Part shown: positions 20,252 through 29,057 of the stretch, piece by piece | Numbering within the stretch: position 1 is the stretch's first letter | Layout of the letters: every line of letters begins with the position of its first letter | Source: Candidatus Endobugula sertula | Lineage (GTDB): Bacteria > Pseudomonadota > Gammaproteobacteria > Pseudomonadales > Cellvibrionaceae | Reading direction: 5' to 3' | Assembly (NCBI GenBank): GCA_001723645.1 | Contig: MDLC01000005.1 | Span: 32,027-96,026 of the forward strand | Length of the DNA stretch: 64,000 nucleotides | The notes under the pieces: model-generated | Told to the model about the DNA's origin: nothing | Database searches by the model: none | Seen by the model: the letters and a program-made list of their open reading frames with translations, nothing else | Translations under genes and position numbers: made by a program

Positions 20252-21503
20252 TATTTCTTATTGCTTGTTTTGCCAGCCAATTTTTTAACAGGCTAAATTC
20301 ATTCACTTTTTTCATCCCTATATTACGTAACCAACGTATGGTCAGTTGTCTGTTGCCAAATAAGCGCTTAAGCCCTTCCATTAACAACATGACTTGTAAA
20401 TTATGACCTTTACGTTGACGTTGATAACGACGTAATACGGAAGGTTCATAAATCACCATATCACGCTTAATGGCCCGTTCCAATTCACACACCAGAGCCT
20501 GCACATCTAGCAAACCCAAATTAACACCCTGACCTGCCAATGGATGAATGGTATGTGCAGCATCACCAATTAAGACGACGCCATTGCTCATATAATCTAC
20601 TGCATGACACTGTACTAACGGAAAACAAAATCGTTGACTAACATTTAGGATCGACCCCAGGCAATATTCAAAAGCGCACGCCAACTCTTGGCCAAATGCT
20701 TGCTCATCTAAACCCATCAACCAATCCGCTTTTTCATCTTCTACAGACCAAACAATGGAACAATACTGTTCAGAAGGGTGTTCCAGTGGCAAAAAGGCCA
20801 ATGGTCCTGATGATAAAAAATTTTGCCAAGCAGTGTGTCGATGGGAGTTTTCCGAACGTACCGTCGCAACAATGGCTTTATGTTCGTATTCCCATTCTCG
20901 TACTGATATGTTCGTTAACTCACGAATTTTCGATTGTCCACCATCTGCCGCAACCAATAAATCAGCGGATAATAATGATCCATCGGTACATTGCAAAACA
21001 ACTCCTGAATCACTCTGGGCTAACGATTCAACACTGACACCACACAATAGCATGATATTATCCTGTTGCTGAATATAATCCGATACGGCACATAGCAATA
21101 CACTATTTTCAACAATATACCCCAACTGTCGCTGCTGAATATCTGTAGCCCTAAAGTGAATACTTGCCGTTCCCTCATCGTCCCAGACACGCATTTCTGT
21201 ATAGGAGCAGGCACGCTGAGACTGAATGACCTCCCAAACACCCAGTTTCTCAAACAATTGTTGTGATGTGTGAGTCAGTGCAACCACCCGTGGATCAAAC
21301 TCGGGAGCATCTTCATCTAAAGACGGCAACTCTGGCGCTTTGCCAGCATCAATAACTGCAATCTGTAAATCTGACTTTGGCGTTATATTTTTTGCGAGTA
21401 GCGCGGCACAGGAGGCGCCCACTAAACCTGCTCCAACAATAACAATATCGTAATGTTGGGGCCGTGTTTTTGTTGATGTGTTTTTCGAGCGTGTCGTCTT
21501 CAC
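20244..21503 (-). CDS. ubiI: Ubiquinone biosynthesis FAD monooxygenase, UbiI type
   Basis: A FAD-dependent hydroxylase of the UbiH/UbiF/VisC family, 419 residues. It has the N-terminal FAD motif YDIVIVGAGLVGASCAALL, the central DG motif (LLVAADGGQSKIRE) and the GD motif (VVLIGDAAHTIHPLAGQGVN). UbiI hydroxylates C5 of the ubiquinone precursor ring. The UbiI role is inferred from its position directly after ubiH in a pepP-ubiH-ubiI order as in E. coli. The start is GTG at 21503, five bases after the ubiH stop. Confidence 0.88.
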   Translation of the reverse strand: MKTTRSKNTSTKTRPQHYDIVIVGAGLVGASCAALLAKNITPKSDLQIAVIDAGKAPELPSLDEDAPEFDPRVVALTHTSQQLFEKLGVWEVIQSQRACSYTEMRVWDDEGTASIHFRATDIQQRQLGYIVENSVLLCAVSDYIQQQDNIMLLCGVSVESLAQSDSGVVLQCTDGSLLSADLLVAADGGQSKIRELTNISVREWEYEHKAIVATVRSENSHRHTAWQNFLSSGPLAFLPLEHPSEQYCSIVWSVEDEKADWLMGLDEQAFGQELACAFEYCLGSILNVSQRFCFPLVQCHAVDYMSNGVVLIGDAAHTIHPLAGQGVNLGLLDVQALVCELERAIKRDMVIYEPSVLRRYQRQRKGHNLQVMLLMEGLKRLFGNRQLTIRWLRNIGMKKVNEFSLLKNWLAKQAIRNNE

Positions 21504-21508
21504 CCTAT

Positions 21509-22762
21509 TTACGCTATCCCCATCATTTGGTGGGCCAATACTTTTTTAGCGTGAGGCAATGCCTGCAAACCTAGAAAGCCCATCTGACGTAAAATGGATA
21601 AAGACAACTGTTGAGTCGAGAAAGTTTTCACCATCGCATCCGTTAAACCAATGGTAAGCTGCTGGTCACGCTCACGCTGCACTTCATACTCTTTTAGTAC
21701 CTTGTAGCTACCCAAGATCTGCTGCTTTTGATACGCTTGATGGAGAACATCAACCAATGTCGCACAGTCTCGCAATGATAAATTAAACCCCTGACCACCA
21801 ACTGGGTGTAAAAAGTGCGCTGCATTCCCTACGACAACCAAACCCGATCGAACTTGTTCGCTAGCCTGAACAAGTTGTAATGGATAATCATACCGCTGAC
21901 CAACATCAATAAAGTAGCCTCCACGAAATCCAAAACACTGCTGTAATTCCTGTAAAAAATCACTGTTATCCAGCGCCATCAACCCCCCCACATTATCCGT
22001 GTGACGAGTCCAAACGACGGACATTCTATGTTGACCATCACAATCAGCCAACGGCAATAAAGCCAACGGGCCTTGCGCAGTAAAACGCTCATAAGCCATT
22101 CCTTTATGAGGTTTTGCCACTGCAATATTCGTCACAATAGCAGATTGTTGATAGGTAGTGACCACTTTGTCAATCCCCAGACTTTGTCGTAATGGTGAAT
22201 TAGCACCATCAGCAATAAGCACCAGATCCGTTTCCAATCGATTGATCGATTCACCTTGTCGAATACTAAGCACTGGCCCCTGTTGTGTAAACGTACATTG
22301 TTCAACAGTTGAGGCTGACAAACATTGGATATCTTTCTGTTGCTGCAATTGATGGCATAAGCACTGCCCCAACCAGCGGTTTTCAACGACATAACCTAAT
22401 GCGTCCACCGAATACGTCTCTGCGTGCAGTAAGGTGCTGCCATAGTGGCCAGTATCGGAAACGTGGATATCTTTAATCGCTTCAGCATGTTCCTGTAACA
22501 AGTTCCATATACTCACATGGTGTAAAAGCGTGATGCTGCCCGCACTTAATGCCGTTGACCGAGCATCAAAACTAGGGGGTAAAATAGCAAGTTCAGAGGC
22601 GGGGGGGGCTGGGAAAGCAAGCTGTTCTATCAGCGCAACCGAAACGGTTTGCTGATAGCCATTAAATACTTTTGACAACATCAGTGCCAAACTGATACCC
22701 ACCATACCTCCACCGACAATCGTAATGTGTGGCATAGACCTATCAGTTCTAAGAAAGTCCAT
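21509..22762 (-). CDS. ubiH: Ubiquinone biosynthesis FAD monooxygenase UbiH
   Basis: A FAD monooxygenase of 417 residues acting on C1 of the octaprenyl ring intermediate. Motifs: HITIVGGGMVGISLALML, DLVLIADGANSPLRQSLG and VVVGNAAHFLHPVGGQGFNL. The region IHVSDTGHYGSTLL...ALGYVVEN is closer to E. coli UbiH than to UbiI. The ATG at 22762 overlaps the pepP stop (TAATG), favouring translational coupling. An internal ATG at 22735 (MPHITIV) is an alternative that would match the E. coli length better. Confidence 0.92.
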   Translation of the reverse strand: MDFLRTDRSMPHITIVGGGMVGISLALMLSKVFNGYQQTVSVALIEQLAFPAPPASELAILPPSFDARSTALSAGSITLLHHVSIWNLLQEHAEAIKDIHVSDTGHYGSTLLHAETYSVDALGYVVENRWLGQCLCHQLQQQKDIQCLSASTVEQCTFTQQGPVLSIRQGESINRLETDLVLIADGANSPLRQSLGIDKVVTTYQQSAIVTNIAVAKPHKGMAYERFTAQGPLALLPLADCDGQHRMSVVWTRHTDNVGGLMALDNSDFLQELQQCFGFRGGYFIDVGQRYDYPLQLVQASEQVRSGLVVVGNAAHFLHPVGGQGFNLSLRDCATLVDVLHQAYQKQQILGSYKVLKEYEVQRERDQQLTIGLTDAMVKTFSTQQLSLSILRQMGFLGLQALPHAKKVLAHQMMGIA

Positions 22763-24081
22763 TAAGCGGTTCTCATCAGCTGCTCAATATCAACAATTGC
22801 CTTGGGAACATCCTTTGACAAAACATCATTACCTTCTTTGGTAATCAAGACATCATCCTCTATACGGACTCCGATACCTCGCCATTTTTTAGCGACGGTT
22901 TTATCATCAGGAGCAATATAAATCCCGGGTTCAACAGTCATGATAATGCCTGGCTCTAATAAGCGCCACTCACCATCAATTTTGTAATCACCCACATCAT
23001 GAACGTCCATACCAAGCCAGTGGCCAATGCGGTGCATATAAAATTGCTTATAAGCACCATTAGCGATTAATGCATCGACTTCACCATTGAGTAATCCCAG
23101 ATCAACCAGGCCCTGAGTAATCACTTTAATAGAAGCCTCATGAGGAGCATCCCAGTGATTTCCTGGCCTGGACACATCAAGAGCGGCTGTTTGTGCATCT
23201 AATACTAGCTGATAAACGGCTTTTTGCTCTTGAGAAAACTTACCGTTTACAGGGAAAGTACGGGTAACATCGGAAGCATAATGTTCCAACTCACAGCCTG
23301 CATCAATTAATACCAACTCTCCATCCTTCATCTGTCGGGTATTTTCAGTATAATGCAATATACAAGCATTAGCGCCACTACCTACTATCGAGCTATAGGC
23401 TGGAGTTCTTGAGCCTGCTTGCATAAAACGATGCATAATTTCCGCTTCCAGTTGATATTCATACAAGCCGGGTTTACTCAGGCGCATTGCTGCACAATGC
23501 GCTTCTGCAGAAATCTCTGCCGCTTGGCGCATAACACGCACTTCAGCCGCACTTTTAAACAAACGCAAATCATGCAAAATATAATCAAGGTTTAAGAACT
23601 CACCAGGAGGTATCGCACCTGAACGAGCCTGTTCACGTAAATGATTTACCCAACCCATCACTTGTAAATCAAAGCCCTGATCACGCCCCATGGAATAATA
23701 AACCCGCTCACGTCCTTCCAATAAACCAGGAAGAATGTCATTAAGGTCTCCAATCGGAAAAGCATCATCCGCACCATATTCCTCACAAGCACCTTCTGGA
23801 CCTACCCGATAACCATCCCATATTTCCCGCTCACGGTTTTTTTCACGGCAAAATAAAATAGTCTCGCCATGATCCCGGCCAGGAACAATGGCTAATACAG
23901 CATCCGGCTCAGGAAACCCGCTTAAGTAAAAGAAATCACTATCCTGCCTATAGGCGTAATGAACATCCCGATTACGCACCTTCTCGGTAGCCGCAGGCAA
24001 AATAGCAATACTATTCGGCTCCATATGATCAATCAGCGCTTTACGGCGACGAGAAAACTCTTGCTTAGTCATTTGAGGCAT
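22762..24081 (-). CDS. pepP: Xaa-Pro aminopeptidase P
   Basis: A dimanganese peptidase that releases N-terminal residues before proline, 439 residues. The N-terminal creatinase-like domain (RNRDVHYAYRQDSDFFYLSG) precedes the pita-bread catalytic domain. Metal ligands are seen as LIDAGCELEHYASDVTRTF (two Asp), HRIGHWLGMDVHD (His), MTVEPGIY (Glu) and RIEDDVLIT (Glu). It is the first gene of the pepP-ubiH-ubiI operon, with one-base overlap to ubiH. Confidence 0.96.
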   Translation of the reverse strand: MPQMTKQEFSRRRKALIDHMEPNSIAILPAATEKVRNRDVHYAYRQDSDFFYLSGFPEPDAVLAIVPGRDHGETILFCREKNREREIWDGYRVGPEGACEEYGADDAFPIGDLNDILPGLLEGRERVYYSMGRDQGFDLQVMGWVNHLREQARSGAIPPGEFLNLDYILHDLRLFKSAAEVRVMRQAAEISAEAHCAAMRLSKPGLYEYQLEAEIMHRFMQAGSRTPAYSSIVGSGANACILHYTENTRQMKDGELVLIDAGCELEHYASDVTRTFPVNGKFSQEQKAVYQLVLDAQTAALDVSRPGNHWDAPHEASIKVITQGLVDLGLLNGEVDALIANGAYKQFYMHRIGHWLGMDVHDVGDYKIDGEWRLLEPGIIMTVEPGIYIAPDDKTVAKKWRGIGVRIEDDVLITKEGNDVLSKDVPKAIVDIEQLMRTA

Positions 24082-24398
24082 AAATAAGACCTTTAACCAG
24101 ATACTGAATTACAATAATATAAAATAGAACAAGTAAGACATCATATTGTAAACTAATCAATCTGTACCTCAGCTAATATAGAGACTGACAGTATATTAAA
24201 TCATAATGACTACGATGAGACATAGATTCACAATCGGTTTCATCAAACAAGGAACTCTTTAGTTTATGACTCAACCGTCTGTATACAATAATAGGCTGAC
24301 AGATGTTTAGCCTACCATGAAGGACTTCATTTTCGACAGAACGCTATAATGGCGCTTTAATCCACATAAATACCCATTTAAAGGGAGTTAATCATCCT
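24082..24398. other. Intergenic region between divergent pepP and lipoprotein operons
   Basis: 317 bases with no ORF of note. It should contain two divergent promoters; several AT-rich stretches could serve but none is a clear consensus. GGGAG lies 11 bases before the ATG at 24399. Confidence 0.5.
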
Positions 24399-25076
24399 AT
24401 GATAAAAAACAAAACAGCATTTTTTGTCTACCTATTCTCTGTTTTCACTACCATTGCTTGCGCCCCTATAGAAAGCCACCAAACAGTTGATATCAACAAA
24501 ACCGAGACCTATCAGACACCCTATGCTGGAGAAAAAACCACTTTATCCGTAGGCAATTTTGAAAACCGATCAAATTATAGACAAGGAATATTTTCCTCAG
24601 GCACTGACCGTCTAGGAAGTCAGGCCACTACCATTCTCAAAACACATCTTCAGCAAACAAACCGCTTTAATGTCGTTGATAGAGAAAATTTAACGCAAGC
24701 CCAACAAGAGGCAAAGTATCGTCAACAACAACAAAAAATTAAAGGTGCACGCTATATTGTCACAGGTGCTATTACCGAATTTGGCCGCAAGTCAGTGGGT
24801 GATAAACAATTATTTGGTATATTGGGTTCCGGTAAAACACAAGTTGCCTATGCCAAGGTTTCATTAAATCTTGTAGATATTGTCACTTCCCAAATCATCT
24901 ACTCTACCCAAGGTGCCGCTAAATACTCTCTCAGCCAACGTGAAGTATTAGGCTTTGGTACTGACGCCAGCTATGATGCAACACTGACTGGAAAAGTACT
25001 TAACCTTGCTATTACAGAGACTGTCAATAATATTACGCGAGACATACAACATGGCTCTCTGATTTTTGAACAATAA
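24399..25076 (+). CDS. CsgG-like outer-membrane lipoprotein
   Basis: A 225-residue lipoprotein. The signal peptide ends in the lipobox TIAC with Cys near 21. The body resembles CsgG/curli-assembly proteins: VGNFENRSNY, ATTILKTHLQQTNRFNVVDRENL, ARYIVTGAITEFG and LNLVDIVTSQIIYSTQG. CsgG itself is a secretion pore, but no curli subunit gene is nearby. The three-lipoprotein order CsgG-like, DUF4810, DUF799 recurs in other proteobacteria, including Neisseria. Function is inferred as an envelope complex. Confidence 0.87.
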   Translation: MIKNKTAFFVYLFSVFTTIACAPIESHQTVDINKTETYQTPYAGEKTTLSVGNFENRSNYRQGIFSSGTDRLGSQATTILKTHLQQTNRFNVVDRENLTQAQQEAKYRQQQQKIKGARYIVTGAITEFGRKSVGDKQLFGILGSGKTQVAYAKVSLNLVDIVTSQIIYSTQGAAKYSLSQREVLGFGTDASYDATLTGKVLNLAITETVNNITRDIQHGSLIFEQ

Positions 25077-25085
25077 GGGGGAGTG

Positions 25086-25460
25086 ATGACGCATTACCTA
25101 CAATATTCTGGTCTGGGCATTTTATTCGTCCTTTCTCTCAGTGCATGTACCACCACTAATAATGACCTCTATCACTGGGGCCACTATGAATCTCTCATTC
25201 ATACTATGTATAACGAACCAGGGTCTGCAACACCCGAAGAACAAATAACAACGTTGCAATCGGATATTGAAGCGGCAAAAGGTGGCAATAAACCCATTCC
25301 TCCGGGCCTTTATGCGCATCTGGGCTTTATGTATAGCCTCACAGGCAATATGGCATCAGCAGTAGACTTTTTTAACAGAGAAAAAGAGCTCTTTCCCGAG
25401 TCGGCAGTAGTCATAGACCGCTTAACCAAACGCGCGAATAACATTCGCAATAGCCAGTAA
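25086..25460 (+). CDS. DUF4810 lipoprotein
   Basis: A 124-residue lipoprotein with lipobox LSAC (Cys about 20). The DUF4810 pattern YHWGHYESLIHTMYNEPG is followed by a single TPR-like region (GLYAHLGFMYSLTGNMASAVDFFNREKELFPES). AGGGGGAG precedes the ATG at 25086; a GTG one codon earlier is also possible. Middle gene of the lipoprotein triplet, 9 bases after the CsgG-like stop. Confidence 0.87.
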   Translation: MTHYLQYSGLGILFVLSLSACTTTNNDLYHWGHYESLIHTMYNEPGSATPEEQITTLQSDIEAAKGGNKPIPPGLYAHLGFMYSLTGNMASAVDFFNREKELFPESAVVIDRLTKRANNIRNSQ

Positions 25461-25480
25461 TCCTATAAGGACACTCAACA

Positions 25481-26131
25481 ATGAAAGTACTTAAGTGCTA
25501 TAAAAACAAAATCACTCTAATAGCATTGTTTATTTTGCTGGCTGGTTGCCAAACACCACACCCTTACGATTATACAAATTTATTGAATAGCCAACCAAAA
25601 TCAATCGTCGTCATTCCTCCAATAAATAATTCAGTGGAAGTCAATGCCCCCTACATATTTTTATCAACAATATCCAAACCATTAGCAGAAAAGGGCTACT
25701 ATGTTTTCCCCGTCTCGGTAATAGACCACTTTTTAAAAGAAAATGGCCTACCCACCCCTGACGAAATGAATACGGTTCCTCTTGATAAAATTCGGAAATT
25801 TATTGGTGCTGATGCTGTGCTTTATACGAATATTAACAATTGGGGACAAAAATACCAGGTCATTTCATCAACCGCTATTGTCACATCAACATTAAAGTTA
25901 GTCGATACTAGAACTGGGGACCTACTCTGGGAAACCACTGCAGAAGCTTCCAGAGAGTCTGGCGATGGGGGTGGGGGCTTGTTAGGCGCAATAGCTGCTG
26001 CTGTAACAGAACAGATTATAGGCTCTCTGCATGACCAAACCCCTCAATTATCCAGATTGGCAAACCAAAATGCTATCAACCATCCTCAACGAGGACTATT
26101 AGACGACCCCTATCGAAAAACATCACTCTGA
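25481..26131 (+). CDS. DUF799 (GNA1162-like) lipoprotein
   Basis: A 216-residue lipoprotein with lipobox LAGC (Cys about 23) and the DUF799 core: PKSIVVIPPINNSVEVNAP, STISKPLAEKGYYVFPVSV and ADAVLYTNINNWG. Its relative GNA1162 of Neisseria meningitidis is a surface lipoprotein studied as a vaccine antigen; the structure resembles TolB-N/ABC-export accessory folds. Likely acts with the two preceding lipoproteins. Confidence 0.87.
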   Translation: MKVLKCYKNKITLIALFILLAGCQTPHPYDYTNLLNSQPKSIVVIPPINNSVEVNAPYIFLSTISKPLAEKGYYVFPVSVIDHFLKENGLPTPDEMNTVPLDKIRKFIGADAVLYTNINNWGQKYQVISSTAIVTSTLKLVDTRTGDLLWETTAEASRESGDGGGGLLGAIAAAVTEQIIGSLHDQTPQLSRLANQNAINHPQRGLLDDPYRKTSL

Positions 26132-26676
26132 GAGAAACCATAATGACATATTAAAAAGCGTCTAGATAAACGGATTCAGGCTGTTGACAAAATCCTCACG
26201 ATGTCGCGGGTTTTTTTATAGCCAAACCAATGATAATACGTCATATTTAATCTACAGCCTCGGTAACAACATGTTCCTGTTGTAGAATACTCGGATATAC
26301 GAGGCGCATCTTGAGCAAAACTACTTTCATCTAAAGAAACAATCTGTTTACCTCCTTCTTCATAATGTCTAATGCTTTCCTGGAACCTAATGTAAGCGTC
26401 TGCATTAGCTTTAGGGTAGTAGAGAAATCAGCCCCATAAATTACCGAAACCGATCTGACGAGAGGCTCTTTTAAGAACTTCCCTAGATTTTGGTGGTCTC
26501 AGCTATATAAGTCTGGGTTTACATAATTCCCCACATATGTTATTTATAAAACTTAGTCAAATAATCCCGAGAAAGGCTTGATTTTGTTGGTTCTACTTGT
26601 ATGATGAAACTTGAGATTAACCAAATAACCCCCACATACAATAAGGGTTTATAGCATTTTTATTATAAAAAACTTT
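26132..26676. other. Intergenic region with transposase relic
   Basis: 545 bases between the lipoprotein triplet and yccA. Apart from the IS630 fragment, it holds no gene. The AT-rich end next to yccA should contain its promoter and leads to a strong TTTGGAGG ribosome site. Confidence 0.6.
26176..26427 (-). pseudogene. IS630-family transposase remnant
   Basis: No intact ORF was listed here, but the minus strand reads 83 codons with clear IS630 transposase similarity. Motifs in order are YYPKANADAYIRFQESIRHY, EEGGKQIVSLDESSFAQDAPR and YSTTGTCCY, corresponding to the family's HPKA...FQESI...YLDESGFAHDMPRTHGYSPKGQRCYG. This covers only the region around the second Asp of the DDE site. The N-terminal helix-turn-helix and the C-terminal PPYSPDLNPIE segment are missing, and the reading frame stops on both sides. 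Nearby upstream bases (26430-26520) show frameshifted traces. It is a dead fragment. Confidence 0.8.
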
Positions 26677-26688
26677 TTGGAGGTTTTT

Positions 26689-27372
26689 ATGCAGGATATA
26701 ACTAATCAACACAGTGTGGCTTCAGCCTCACCGCTAGCAACAAGTAAGGTACTGCGCAATACCTATGCTTTACTTGCGATGACACTGTTATTTAGTGCTG
26801 TCACTGCTGGTATATCCATGGGCTTGGGCCTAGGACGTGGCACAGGCATCATTATGAGTATTGGCGCTTTATTACTAATCTGGTTTGTCTTACCTCGCAC
26901 AGCCAATTCTTCTTCAGGTATTTTTGTTGTATTTGGGTTTACCGGCTTATTAGGCGCATCGTTGGGACCAATACTCAACCACTATTTAGCTTTATCTAAT
27001 GGCGGGGCACTGATCATGCAGGCTCTTGGCGGCACTGCACTGGTTTTCTTTTCACTTTCAGCTTATGTACTAACAACTCGTAAAGATTTCAGCTTTATGG
27101 GTGGTTTTCTGTTTGTTGGCCTAATGGTCGCTATTTTTGCGATGCTAGGTATGTTAGTAGCCTCATTATTTGGTGTTCAGATATCCGGGTTGAGTTTAGC
27201 TATTAGCGCTGTAATTGTGCTCTTAATGTCTGGTTTTATTCTCTATGATACCAGTCGCATTATCCATGGTGGCGAAACTAACTACTTGATGGCAACGGTC
27301 GCTCTTTACCTAGATATCTATAACTTGTTTACCAGTCTACTACACCTATTAGGCGCATTAAGCGACGACTAA
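26689..27372 (+). CDS. yccA: Bax inhibitor-1 family membrane protein YccA
   Basis: A 227-residue inner-membrane protein with about seven hydrophobic segments. The UPF0005/BI-1 signature is visible near the C-terminus (VLLMSGFILYDTSRIIHGGETNY...LYLDIYNLFTSLLHLLG). E. coli YccA interacts with and modulates the FtsH protease. The start is taken at ATG 26689 (MQDITNQ), because a perfect GGAGG lies 6 bases upstream; a TTG at 26677 overlaps it. Adjacent to the tus genes, as in E. coli where yccA neighbours tusE. Confidence 0.93.
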   Translation: MQDITNQHSVASASPLATSKVLRNTYALLAMTLLFSAVTAGISMGLGLGRGTGIIMSIGALLLIWFVLPRTANSSSGIFVVFGFTGLLGASLGPILNHYLALSNGGALIMQALGGTALVFFSLSAYVLTTRKDFSFMGGFLFVGLMVAIFAMLGMLVASLFGVQISGLSLAISAVIVLLMSGFILYDTSRIIHGGETNYLMATVALYLDIYNLFTSLLHLLGALSDD

Positions 27373-27386
27373 ATATTGACGAGGAC

Positions 27387-27420
27387 AAAAACCCTTATTT
27401 TTAATAAGGGTTTTTATTAT
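27387..27420. terminator. Bidirectional-looking terminator after yccA
   Basis: A perfect 13-base stem, AAAAACCCTTATT / AATAAGGGTTTTT, with a 3-base loop and T-rich tail, 14 bases after the yccA stop. Confidence 0.9.
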
Positions 27421-27461
27421 TTCTAACTATCCGATGACGTCGACCCACTATAATCCCGGCC

Positions 27462-27851
27462 ATGATTTTTTCTCTCGCCATATACGCAACACCTTCAGTA
27501 CAATCCAGCGATAGTGCTTACCGCTTTGCCAACGCCCTGGTAGCCCACAACCATACCCTTTATCGCATTTTTTTTTATCATGATGGGGTATATCATGGAT
27601 CACAACTTAATACACCAGCACAAGATGAAGTTGATCACACTGTTCGTTGGCAACAATTTGCTAAACAACATAACGTCGATATGGTAATTTGCATTGCTTC
27701 TGGATTACGCCGGGGAATACTGAATAGTAAAGAAGCCACAAGGTATGAAAAATCGGCCCACAATCTAGCCGAAGGTTTTGAACTATCAGGTTTAGGCCAA
27801 TTGGTGGATGCCGCGGTTTATTCTGATCGACTGGTGACGTTTGGACATTAG
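27462..27851 (+). CDS. tusD: Sulfur relay protein TusD
   Basis: TusD is part of the TusBCD complex that passes persulfide sulfur from TusA to TusE for 2-thiouridine at tRNA position 34. 129 residues with a DsrE-like fold: FSLAIYATPSVQSSDSAYRFANAL, then the conserved active Cys in MVICIASGLRRGI near residue 78. The stop lies close upstream of tusC; tusD-tusC-tusB-tusE form one run. Confidence 0.92.
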   Translation: MIFSLAIYATPSVQSSDSAYRFANALVAHNHTLYRIFFYHDGVYHGSQLNTPAQDEVDHTVRWQQFAKQHNVDMVICIASGLRRGILNSKEATRYEKSAHNLAEGFELSGLGQLVDAAVYSDRLVTFGH

Positions 27852-27855
27852 GCGT

Positions 27856-28227
27856 ATGAATAAGCCAAAAACCAAAAAACTATTATTTCTCTTCCGCCAC
27901 GCGCCTTATGGCAGCGCTTTGGCAAAAGAAGGTATTGATGCTGTATTGGCCGCCTCAGCTTATGACCAAGACCTGTCAGTATTATTTATGGATGACGGTG
28001 TTTTTCAGCTATTAAAACATCAAAAGCCGGATGACATTGAAGAAAAAAATATTATTAATATATTGTCCGCTTTTACGCTTTACGATATTCAATCACTCTT
28101 TGTTTGTCAGGAATCTTTGGCAGAAAGAGGATTACGTAATACGGATATTGCTATTGGTATCAATATTGTTGCTCACAATACTGTGAGTCAATTACTTTCC
28201 CAACAAGATCATATACTAAGTTTCTAG
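27856..28227 (+). CDS. tusC: Sulfur relay protein TusC
   Basis: 123-residue DsrE/DsrF-like subunit of TusBCD: LFLFRHAPYGSALAKEGIDAVLAASAYDQ is cut here as three family blocks (RHAPYG, GIDAVLAASAYDQ, VLFMDDGVFQLL). The start ATG at 27856 (MNKPKTKKLL) follows TAGGCGT; a TTG at 27841 would overlap tusD more. Neighbours and order confirm the call. Confidence 0.92.
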   Translation: MNKPKTKKLLFLFRHAPYGSALAKEGIDAVLAASAYDQDLSVLFMDDGVFQLLKHQKPDDIEEKNIINILSAFTLYDIQSLFVCQESLAERGLRNTDIAIGINIVAHNTVSQLLSQQDHILSF

Positions 28228-28229
28228 TC

Positions 28230-28532
28230 GTGAGCAATATCTTACACACTGTCAATAAATCACCGTTTCTCAATCAAACCTTGAAGCACTGTTTAGGTCG
28301 CATTCAATCTGGAGATAGTGTCTTACTATTGGAAGATGGTGTATATGCCGCATTAAGCTCACAACCCTGGGCTATGTTAATGAATCCCTCTCATCAATAT
28401 TATGCGATTAAAGCTGACGTAGAAGCTCGCGGATTAGGTGAGGATAAATTACTTTCTCACATTACTCTCATTGACTATGAGCAATTTGTTGAACTTTCAA
28501 CAGAACATTCCACCGTACAAAGCTGGTACTAA
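28230..28532 (+). CDS. tusB: Sulfur relay protein TusB
   Basis: 100-residue TusB/DsrH-like subunit: ILHTVNKSPFLNQTLKHCLG and DSVLLLEDGVYAAL. The start is GTG at 28230, two bases after the tusC stop. It forms the third member of the TusBCD hexamer. The family is short and weakly conserved, but context makes it secure. Confidence 0.88.
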   Translation: MSNILHTVNKSPFLNQTLKHCLGRIQSGDSVLLLEDGVYAALSSQPWAMLMNPSHQYYAIKADVEARGLGEDKLLSHITLIDYEQFVELSTEHSTVQSWY

Positions 28533-28536
28533 GTCA

Positions 28537-28869
28537 ATGTCCTTAACCATTGATGGGAAAATTATTGCTACCGATAAAGAGGGCTATATTAAAAGCCTTG
28601 AGGAGTGGTCAGAGAAAGTGGCTGAAATGATTGCTATAGAGGAAAAAATTAAACTCACCTCCTCTCACTGGGAAGTTGTTTTATTATTACGCCAATTCTA
28701 TCAAGAGTTCGAACTCTCTCCGACCATGCGGTCCCTTGTTAAGTATATTGCTAATAATTTAGGCAAAGATAAAGGTAATAGCATTTATTTACTGAAGCTT
28801 TTTCCTCCAAATCCAGCAAAAATTGCCAGCAAAATCGCTGGCTTGCCACGACCAAAAAATTGTTTGTAA
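28537..28869 (+). CDS. tusE: Sulfur relay protein TusE (DsrC family)
   Basis: TusE accepts sulfur from TusD and hands it to MnmA for tRNA thiolation. The 110-residue protein MSLTIDGKIIATDKEGYIKS has the penultimate conserved Cys (LPRPKNCL). The second Cys of true DsrC, eleven residues earlier, is Ser98 here, so it is a TusE rather than a sulfite-reductase DsrC. The start is ATG 28537, four bases after the tusB stop; a longer ORF from 28438 overlaps tusB and is not the real start. Confidence 0.95.
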   Translation: MSLTIDGKIIATDKEGYIKSLEEWSEKVAEMIAIEEKIKLTSSHWEVVLLLRQFYQEFELSPTMRSLVKYIANNLGKDKGNSIYLLKLFPPNPAKIASKIAGLPRPKNCL

Positions 28870-29057
28870 GTTATTTTATTTTTAATACCCCGTGCCTCAT
28901 AACTCATCACGATCTCAATGATCTGAACGAGAGTGATTGCAAAATTTTTTTGTGCTAACAAAACACGATCAGAAACGATAGCCGTTCTATGGTGCCGAAT
29001 CACAACACGAAAAAGAGTTGACATCGCTGGTAGTAGTCACTGGGAATATGCCTAATC

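Noticed and set aside
28438..28536. N-terminal extension of tusE
   Set aside because: It overlaps tusB in another frame; the conserved TusE N-terminus begins at 28537.
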